Positions 24,624 to 31,547 of a stretch of DNA of 31,547 bases are shown piece after piece (the stretch's first letter is position 1; each line of letters begins with the position of its first letter). The notes under the pieces are model-generated. The model did not search any database, had not been told where the DNA came from, and worked only from the letters and a program-made list of their open reading frames with translations. A program made the translations under genes and the position numbers. Origin of the DNA: Epulopiscium sp. Nele67-Bin004 (GTDB lineage Bacteria > Bacillota_A > Clostridia > Lachnospirales > Cellulosilyticaceae); NCBI GenBank assembly GCA_002007315.1, contig LNZQ01000186.1:1-31547 (forward strand), in the 5' to 3' direction.

Positions 24624-26381
24624 TTAAAACTGTATCGTTGTATCTCCGTAAATTATACCAACCACGCTATCAACAGCAAGCATTGTATCACTGCTACCAT
24701 ATCCAAAATGTATGCTATTAGTCTGCTCATTAATATAATCAATATAACCTTGTAGCTCTATTACCGAACCGTCGTTATACATTATGCTAACATTAGGTTC
24801 AATTACCAATTTATCCATATCTATATCAAATATGTTTACTCCGTCAGCCTCCATTTGTATATCAAGATATAGAGGAGTCAATTTGTATCCAGTAGGCGTT
24901 ATATCAGCCGTTGTGTTTGCAACCTCAATTGTACCCTCTTTCGTTGGAACACTTAGTGATGTGCTTTGTCCTGCTTCAAATAGCACTCCATTCATTTTGA
25001 TATATTCAACTTCGTTAACGTTAACTATACCAATTGTTGTATAGTCCTCAACTTGCACTTCATAAGTCACAGTCCATTCATGATTTACCGTATCAGCTTT
25101 GCTACGATTTGCACTTAGTTGTTGCTCTGTTCCATCTGCGTATACTAATGATATTTGAGTTGTGTCCATAGAACCCCCATAATTGTATCCATAAAAATCC
25201 AATGGATAATTTACTTCCAATTGAAGTCCTAACGTAGTTAATGTGTAACTTTTAACTATCCCTTGTCTACCTCCATCATCATATAAAGGAATAAATGTAT
25301 TCACTTCCGCTGATACAGTTGGCAATTCGATATCGTTTATATCAACAGTAAAGTCCGCTGACCCTTCAGCAAGTTTTATAAGTGATGACATCTGTATTTC
25401 CACCGTCATATTGTCTAAGTTAGCCATAATTTCATCAGCTTCTTCAAAAAACGCTATCTCACCGATTTTACCTTTTTCAGTATAATTGCTACTAGATGAA
25501 TTTGGTGTATAAGATTTTCCAGTCACGCTGTCATGCAAAACTAATAGCATACGTGTGCCGTCCATCGCCTCATAACCCTCAAAAAATAGTGTAAAGTCTG
25601 TTCCTTCTTTATATTGAACTCTAGCAATATTTACGCCCTCTGGTAAAACATCTGAAAATGTCTGAGATAATGACGCTCCAAAAATTTCTTGTAAGTTAAT
25701 ATTATTTGGATTTTCTATATACCCCCATTGTTTTGAGCTTTCGTACATACCTCGTAAATCAATACTTTGTGCTGGTGCAACAATTTCGTTGTCTGCAAAC
25801 AAATCTCCTACTGAAATAGATAATGTCATGTTTTCTAAACTCTCGTCTAAATCATATTGAATTGTAGTAATAAGTTTCAGGTTATCTTCTGATAACTTAC
25901 TTGCCATTGAGTGTCCACTACTAAACGCTCTATTTCCGTTTGCATCTGTTGCAATAATCGAAATGCTATCCATATAAAATGCACCCTCATTCATCGCAGT
26001 TCCATCAACATTTGTCGTTGAGATAATAATAACTGCTTCTTTATCAACAGCCAATACTTCCTCAAGCGTAACTCTAACTCCATCAAATTCAACCGACTGC
26101 CCAATTCTTGCAATGTGTTCTTCAACAATTTCATAATTATCACCAAATAAGTTCTGGCTATAATAGCTTAGACCTGCTGCAAATGTCGCTGTACTAAATA
26201 ATGTAAATGCTGCTGCCATTGGCAACGTTCTTTTTGGAAAATTAATAACTTTAGATTTGTTTTGTGTTTTTATACCTTTCATAGCTAACTCCTTTATTCT
26301 CTCCTGAGATATGTTTTCGTCTAAATTTTGTTCTAACTGTGAGTTCACTTCACCAAGCAATTTGTTTATGTTTTTATTCAT
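24624..26381 (-). CDS. DUF4179-type membrane anti-sigma factor
   Basis: The product has 585 residues from the ATG at 26381 (AAAGGGGTG upstream; an in-frame TTG at 26399 is less likely). A short cytoplasmic N-terminus of about 45 residues, able to bind a sigma factor, is followed by one membrane segment (around LPMAAAFTLFSTATFAAG, about 47-64) and a large extracytoplasmic beta-rich region with repeated DUF4179/DUF5643-like immunoglobulin-type folds. The layout matches anti-sigma factors encoded with ECF sigma genes in clostridia and bacilli. Its start overlaps the sigma gene stop by 8 nt (ATGAATAA), a classic coupling. The signal sensed outside the cell is unknown; envelope stress is usual for the group. 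Confidence 0.85.
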   Translation of the reverse strand: MNKNINKLLGEVNSQLEQNLDENISQERIKELAMKGIKTQNKSKVINFPKRTLPMAAAFTLFSTATFAAGLSYYSQNLFGDNYEIVEEHIARIGQSVEFDGVRVTLEEVLAVDKEAVIIISTTNVDGTAMNEGAFYMDSISIIATDANGNRAFSSGHSMASKLSEDNLKLITTIQYDLDESLENMTLSISVGDLFADNEIVAPAQSIDLRGMYESSKQWGYIENPNNINLQEIFGASLSQTFSDVLPEGVNIARVQYKEGTDFTLFFEGYEAMDGTRMLLVLHDSVTGKSYTPNSSSSNYTEKGKIGEIAFFEEADEIMANLDNMTVEIQMSSLIKLAEGSADFTVDINDIELPTVSAEVNTFIPLYDDGGRQGIVKSYTLTTLGLQLEVNYPLDFYGYNYGGSMDTTQISLVYADGTEQQLSANRSKADTVNHEWTVTYEVQVEDYTTIGIVNVNEVEYIKMNGVLFEAGQSTSLSVPTKEGTIEVANTTADITPTGYKLTPLYLDIQMEADGVNIFDIDMDKLVIEPNVSIMYNDGSVIELQGYIDYINEQTNSIHFGYGSSDTMLAVDSVVGIIYGDTTIQF

Positions 26382-26931
26382 AACACACACCCCTTTCAAG
26401 CAATCCTTTTTTTAGTTTAGTTTTACTTCTTGCAATTTTCGTTCCAACGGTTCCAAGTGGAATATTCATATTTTCGGATATTTCGTTTAGTGACTCAAAA
26501 TATAAATACCGTCTAATAAAAATTTCATTATCGGGGTCTGGTAATTGCTCTATAAGCTCTAACACCGTTTGTTGCATTTCTGATTGCAAAATCTTGCTTT
26601 CAAGCGAATTGTCATTTTCGCCATACACTTCATTTTCTTCAAGCTCAACTTGTTGTATTTTTCCTGCCATTTTAAGTTTATTTAGTGTGATGTTTCGCGC
26701 CATCACAGCCAAATACCCTTTTAGGCACTCCTCCCTGATGTCTAATTTGTCACGATTGTTCCATATTTTTATAAACACATCAGCAACAAGTTCTTCAATA
26801 TCCTGCGTGCTTAATGTGCGACCCACGTTTTGTACTACTACTGTTACATATTTTGAATATGTGTCAACTAGTTTTTCGTAATATTTAACGTTGCCTTTTG
26901 CTAATCCCTTCAACAACCTTCTTTCTGTCAT
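26374..26931 (-). CDS. ECF-family RNA polymerase sigma factor
   Basis: The product has 185 residues. Region 2 lies around YSKYVTVVVQNVGRTLSTQD and ELVADVFIKIWNNRDKL (core and -10 binding), and region 4 around LPDPDNEIFIRRYLYFESLN and IPLGTVGTKIARSKTKLKK (-35 helix-turn-helix). It has the plain two-domain form of ECF factors paired with membrane anti-sigmas. The ATG is at 26931, after AAGAAGG. The next gene starts inside its stop. A possible self-recognised promoter lies 45 nt upstream, implying positive autoregulation. Confidence 0.93.
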   Translation of the reverse strand: MTERRLLKGLAKGNVKYYEKLVDTYSKYVTVVVQNVGRTLSTQDIEELVADVFIKIWNNRDKLDIREECLKGYLAVMARNITLNKLKMAGKIQQVELEENEVYGENDNSLESKILQSEMQQTVLELIEQLPDPDNEIFIRRYLYFESLNEISENMNIPLGTVGTKIARSKTKLKKGLLERGVCYE

Positions 26932-26975
26932 GGTGTGCCTTCTTTCTTAATAAAATTTGTTGCTATACTTATATA

Positions 26976-27002
26976 GACAGCTAATTTCACAACTTTTTTT
27001 CA
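26976..27002 (-). promoter_or_regulatory. Candidate ECF-type autoregulatory promoter
   Basis: On the minus strand TGAAAA (26997-27002), a 17-nt spacer and TGTC (26976-26979) followed by TATATAAG resemble the TGAAAC/CGTC layout of ECF promoters. The DNA is AT-rich, so the match is only suggestive. Confidence 0.4.
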
Positions 27003-27021
27003 TTTTTTATAAAAAAATTTC

Positions 27022-27067
27022 AAAAAAAAATAACCTCATAATAGAATTCGCTTCTATCGAGGTCATT
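27022..27067 (-). terminator. Terminator of the 508-residue gene
   Basis: Two stacked stems (27033-27037 with 27059-27063 and 27041-27046 with 27052-27057), separated by a small internal loop, are followed on the minus strand by nine T (27022-27030). Confidence 0.75.
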
Positions 27068-27073
27068 AAAATC

Positions 27074-28600
27074 TTATTTGTTATATATTTTTTTCATTTC
27101 ATCTAGCGTATAGGGAGGTGTTTTTGATTTCATTACACAACTACAATTGCTACACATTGGAACTAAATCTTTTTCTGGGTCAACATCTAAATTATCCCAC
27201 TCTTCCTTGTCTGATTTTAGGTTGCGTACACCAATTAAGTTTTCAAATTGCTCACCATATGTGTATCCAAAATCTATGCCACATATTTCACAACTTGCAC
27301 CATAATAGTCCAAACATTCGCTTTTTAATTGTTCCCATTTAGCAAGCGTTTCTTTAAGTTTTTCATCGTCTTGTATAGGAGTTGCCACTGGTTGTTGATA
27401 TGGGACAGCTGGCTCTACTATCGGACTATATGGACTGTTAAGCATTTTTTCAATTTCGGCTAATTCAGCATAGCTTGGCTCTTCGTCAACGGGGTCATCA
27501 TCATCTGCAAATAAATCATCTAAAAATGCATCTAATCTTTCTTCTTCATCTAAATCAGAATTATTTTTCCATGACTTCTCTACTGGTTCAGATACTGTCT
27601 CTTTTTCTTCTGTTGGTTTTTCAACTTCTTGCAATATTACGTTGTCAATGGTCCCTATTTCATGTTTACTTTGACATTTTTTATCTTCTTGTTGAGGGGC
27701 TTCTAGTACTTTCTTAGTCATATCATCTTCCTTTGTTTCTATTTTGGTTCTTTGTTTTATCTCATCTGTATTCATTGATATTTCAATATTTGATATGTCA
27801 AGTTGGTTTGTAGAAATAAGACTATCTATCGCCTCATATAGTCTTGGGGCAATTGACCATTCAAAAGCTTTGTTATCTTCAAACCAACCTACAAAAATTA
27901 TATTCCACCACAATTTATCTCCCGTTTCTGACTGCGGCACATCTACTTTTATTTGCGTTTTTATGCGTTTACCCAGTGCCATAATCACTTCCTTGTAGGG
28001 GTATGTACCCGGATAACCATCTTCTTGCATCAAATCGTTTCTTTTTATACTGTTGCCACCTGCCAAATACATTCGGATTAATAAATCTTGATTTTTTGGA
28101 GTAAATATTTTTTGATTAATAAATAGTTCACTCCATTGTTCAGTCGAAATAAGTGCTTGTTCATTGTATATTTTATGTTCTTTTTCTTTTTCAGGCTGTG
28201 TCGTTTGCAAACTCTCTTCTGCTTTTATCGGTGTAGCTAATATTTCAGTTTTTTTAGGTGCAGGATGTTCTTCAATTATGTTCGGAGCATAGTTATACTT
28301 CTTTAGTCTACTATCACAAAAATTTCTAACATCTTCAGGAACTATATCTACATACTTATCTTTTATCAAAAGTGCCTCAATTGATAAATCTAGTCTTTGT
28401 GCCTCCCATAACATACCAAAATCTATCGTGTTAGAGTCGGTAGATACATATTTCAAAGCTGCTTCATAACCACCATATTTTTGAATTTGTGTTAATAACG
28501 CTGAAGATTTATACTTCACTTCTTTGGATATCTTTTTATACAAATTAAGCATTTCTTGACTAAATAATTGTTTTAAATCTTGTTTATTAGTATTTGCCAT
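27074..28600 (-). CDS. HNH-family-like protein with degenerate active site
   Basis: The product has 508 residues; the ATG follows AAAAGGGAG. Residues about 30-105 (YGGYEAALKYV, FGMLWEAQRLDLSIEALLI) match the N-terminal domain often found in bacterial HNH-annotated proteins. A second globular part (about 150-275, LLIRMYLAGG to FEWSIAPRLYEAI) follows, then an acidic, proline- and glutamate-rich linker (about 280-400). The C-terminus is an HNH-type zinc fold with C437/C440 and C483/C486 and the DLVPMCSNC stretch. The usual histidine pair reads V458-R459 and the NCH histidine is S487, so nuclease activity is unlikely although the zinc knuckle is kept. It probably binds DNA or a partner. It is a single gene with its own terminator; the role is unknown. 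Confidence 0.8.
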   Translation of the reverse strand: MANTNKQDLKQLFSQEMLNLYKKISKEVKYKSSALLTQIQKYGGYEAALKYVSTDSNTIDFGMLWEAQRLDLSIEALLIKDKYVDIVPEDVRNFCDSRLKKYNYAPNIIEEHPAPKKTEILATPIKAEESLQTTQPEKEKEHKIYNEQALISTEQWSELFINQKIFTPKNQDLLIRMYLAGGNSIKRNDLMQEDGYPGTYPYKEVIMALGKRIKTQIKVDVPQSETGDKLWWNIIFVGWFEDNKAFEWSIAPRLYEAIDSLISTNQLDISNIEISMNTDEIKQRTKIETKEDDMTKKVLEAPQQEDKKCQSKHEIGTIDNVILQEVEKPTEEKETVSEPVEKSWKNNSDLDEEERLDAFLDDLFADDDDPVDEEPSYAELAEIEKMLNSPYSPIVEPAVPYQQPVATPIQDDEKLKETLAKWEQLKSECLDYYGASCEICGIDFGYTYGEQFENLIGVRNLKSDKEEWDNLDVDPEKDLVPMCSNCSCVMKSKTPPYTLDEMKKIYNK

Positions 28601-28668
28601 GTTATCTCCCTTTTCTTAATTCACTTACTATTATTATAATCGTTATGGGCGATAAAAATTCGTATACA

Positions 28669-28713
28669 AAAAAATATTGCCACACCTTTTGAGAAGTTGT
28701 AGCAATATTTTTT
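28669..28713. terminator. Terminator downstream of the acidic-tail membrane protein gene
   Basis: A 12-bp stem aaaaaatattgc/gcaatatttttt (28669-28680 with 28702-28713), extended inside by a few more pairs. It has T-runs on both strands but no plus-strand gene precedes it. Confidence 0.8.
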
Positions 28714-28729
28714 CCGTACATTGTTTATA

Positions 28730-29047
28730 CTACTCTTCGTCTTCTAATTCTTCTTCATCTTCTTCATCAAAAGTTTTTAGTTCCATATACTCAACATCGT
28801 CATCGCTATCATCAGCAATTTCATCATAGATATCATCTTCTAACTCATCATCAAAATATTCATAATATTCTTCGATATCTTCATCTTCTTTTGATTTAAT
28901 CCATAACACAACTGCCACTAAAGCAACAACAACTGTTACACCTAATGCAACCCAAACACATTTACCGCATTTTTCTTCTTTAGTAGGTGCTATTCCTAAT
29001 CTGTCTTTAACTTCTTGGACAATTTTATCCATTTCACGTTTGTTCAT
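28730..29047 (-). CDS. Small single-pass membrane protein with very acidic tail
   Basis: The product has 105 residues; the ATG follows AAGGAGATG. A basic helical N-terminus carries a CGKC pair (near 27-30). One membrane helix (about 31-50, VWVALGVTVVVALVAVVLWI) follows. The last 54 residues are mostly Asp and Glu with scattered Tyr. The positive-inside rule predicts the N-terminus inside and the acidic tail outside. Family not recognised; similar small acidic-tailed proteins are common but uncharacterised in clostridia. It has its own promoter and terminator. Confidence 0.8.
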   Translation of the reverse strand: MNKREMDKIVQEVKDRLGIAPTKEEKCGKCVWVALGVTVVVALVAVVLWIKSKEDEDIEEYYEYFDDELEDDIYDEIADDSDDDVEYMELKTFDEEDEEELEDEE

Positions 29048-29118
29048 TTTTTCATCTCCTTAACTTTATTTTTAGAATTAATATTTAAGTTAGTTGTTTA
29101 AACACTAATTCTATTATT

Positions 29119-29147
29119 ATAATATCACTTTTTTTGCACATATTCAA
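29119..29147 (-). promoter_or_regulatory. Promoter of the acidic-tail protein gene
   Basis: TTGAAT (29142-29147), a 17-nt spacer and TATTAT (29119-29124) on the minus strand. The leader would be about 65 nt. Confidence 0.55.
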
Positions 29148-29227
29148 GAATATACTTATTCCAATTTTAACTAGGTATATATTTTATTATTATACTAATA
29201 ATAGTATGCCCATATCTTGATATTTTT

Positions 29228-29259
29228 TATACAAAAAAGGCAGGTTATTTTCACCCGCC
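29228..29259 (-). terminator. Terminator of lysS
   Basis: A G+C-rich stem ggcaggt/acccgcc (one mismatch) with a short loop, followed on the minus strand by six T, just after the lysS stop. Confidence 0.85.
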
Positions 29260-29267
29260 CAAATTAT

Positions 29268-30737
<1,470 letters not shown>

Positions 30738-30768
30738 TTATTTTTACTCCTTTGTACTACACCTAAAA

Positions 30769-31251
30769 TTAATTTTCAATTGCTAGTATTTTGTATTTAT
30801 CTTTATCGCCTGTGCTAGTTTCAACTTCTATTTCATCGCCAACTTTTTTTCCAATTATTTTTGCACCAACTGGAGACTCATTTGACAACTTTCCATTTAA
30901 AGGGTCTGCCTCTGTTGAACCTACTATTAAATAAGTTACTTCTTCTTCAAAGCTTTCATCAAACAAAGTTACTGTATGACCAGGTTTTACGGTATCCGTT
31001 TTTTCGTCTTCAGTATCAATTACTGTTACATTTTTAAGCATCTTTTCTATTTCAACAATTCGTGTTTCAATTTCAGCTTGTCTATCTTTTGCAGCATCAT
31101 ATTCTGCATTCTCTGAAAGGTCCCCTTGTGCTCTTGCTTCCTTTAAATCTTCAGCTACTTTATTTCTTTCAACTATTTTTAATTGCTCAAGTTCAGCTTC
31201 TAATGTATGAATTCCTTCTTTAGTTAATAAAACTTGTTTTGTAGTCGCCAT
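30769..31251 (-). CDS. greA: Transcription elongation factor GreA
   Basis: GreA enters the RNA polymerase secondary channel and stimulates cleavage of backtracked RNA. The product has 160 residues, the usual length. The N-terminal coiled coil has the acidic tip GDLSENAEYD (D44, E47) and the C-terminal FKBP-like domain contains SPVGAKIIGKKVGDEIEV. The ATG follows GAAGGGAAG. It is the first gene of the greA-lysS operon, behind a perfect-consensus promoter. Confidence 0.98.
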   Translation of the reverse strand: MATTKQVLLTKEGIHTLEAELEQLKIVERNKVAEDLKEARAQGDLSENAEYDAAKDRQAEIETRIVEIEKMLKNVTVIDTEDEKTDTVKPGHTVTLFDESFEEEVTYLIVGSTEADPLNGKLSNESPVGAKIIGKKVGDEIEVETSTGDKDKYKILAIEN

Positions 31252-31303
31252 TATACATCTTCCCTTCTTTTCTCTGTTCTACTTTTTATTCATAATGCTA
31301 AAC

Positions 31304-31332
31304 ATTATAACTCACCAATGCATACTTGTCAA
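31304..31332 (-). promoter_or_regulatory. Perfect-consensus promoter of greA-lysS
   Basis: TTGACA (31327-31332), a 17-nt spacer and TATAAT (31304-31309) on the minus strand, 52 nt upstream of the greA ATG. Confidence 0.88.
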
Positions 31333-31358
31333 CTTTTAAATTATAACCAATCATATTG

Positions 31359-31547
31359 TTAGCTATACAGTTGATAAATTTGAATTTCAAATCTTTCTAT
31401 TATTTTTCTAAGCATGGCTTTGGTATAACCCTCAGACATCAAAATTGCTTCCACAACTTCAGGAGTAGTTTCATTACCTTGCCATAAAACATCAAAATTA
31501 TTCCATACTAAGGCACCTGTATTTTGATGTTTAATACTTTCTTTTGG
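31359..31547 (-). CDS. C-terminus of an unrecognised protein, truncated by window edge
   Basis: An open minus-strand frame enters from the right edge and gives 62 residues before the TAA at 31359-31361. It contains GALVWNNFDVLWQGNETTP and a helical end MLRKIIERFEIQIYQLY. There is no family I recognise and no membrane segment. It lies upstream of the greA promoter and is probably the end of a separate transcript. The frame is supported only by its uninterrupted length and protein-like composition. Confidence 0.5.
   Translation of the reverse strand, partial: PKESIKHQNTGALVWNNFDVLWQGNETTPEVVEAILMSEGYTKAMLRKIIERFEIQIYQLYS

Noticed and set aside
30738..30768. T-box leader before lysS
   Set aside because: The gap to greA is only 31 nt and contains just a ribosome site.

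Overview
The window is a low-GC (about one third G+C or less), gene-dense chromosomal segment of a spore-forming Bacillota, most likely class Clostridia. The evidence is AddA/AddB rather than RecBCD, a CwlD-type cortex amidase next to a GH18 spore/cell-wall hydrolase, a 56-residue clostridial 2[4Fe-4S] ferredoxin, a DUF4179-type ECF anti-sigma factor, strong GGAGG ribosome sites and frequent GTG/TTG starts. The genus cannot be fixed from the sequence. Almost every gene is on the minus strand; only a MocR-type regulator and a CDF metal exporter are on the plus strand.

Left part (1-4544, minus): a candidate phage-defence operon. An SMC/ABC-type AAA ATPase is followed by a DUF4435/TOPRIM gene and then by an MmeI-like (type IIL) restriction-methylation enzyme that runs off the left edge. 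The ATPase plus DUF4435 pair is the architecture of PARIS (AriA/AriB), and its position directly before a restriction enzyme fits a system that guards restriction. The DUF4435 gene is interrupted by two -1 frameshifts, both in A-runs that form canonical slippery heptamers. Correcting both gives a 266-residue protein that ends 18 nt before the methyltransferase start. Upstream lies a cytoplasmic leucine-rich-repeat protein, divergent from a MocR-type regulator with altered PLP-site residues.

Middle (5953-20454): cwlD and a GH18 hydrolase; addB-addA preceded by a 140-residue unknown gene with a perfect sigma-A promoter and its own terminator; an AT-rich intergenic stretch; a two-gene unit of unknown function (a membrane-anchored Mrr-like protein and a protein with a barrel-sandwich-like C-terminus); a CDF exporter; tmk with a coiled-coil protein upstream; and a ferredoxin.

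Right part (20455-31547, minus): an apparent fic-M42 peptidase-topB operon with a consensus promoter, a fragment of an AAA-ATPase-like/PD-(D/E)XK family gene, an ECF sigma/anti-sigma pair, a 508-residue protein with an HNH-type zinc fold lacking its catalytic histidines, a small membrane protein with a very acidic tail, the greA-lysS operon behind a perfect promoter, and the C-terminus of an unrecognised protein at the right edge. No rRNA, tRNA, CRISPR array or insertion sequence was seen.
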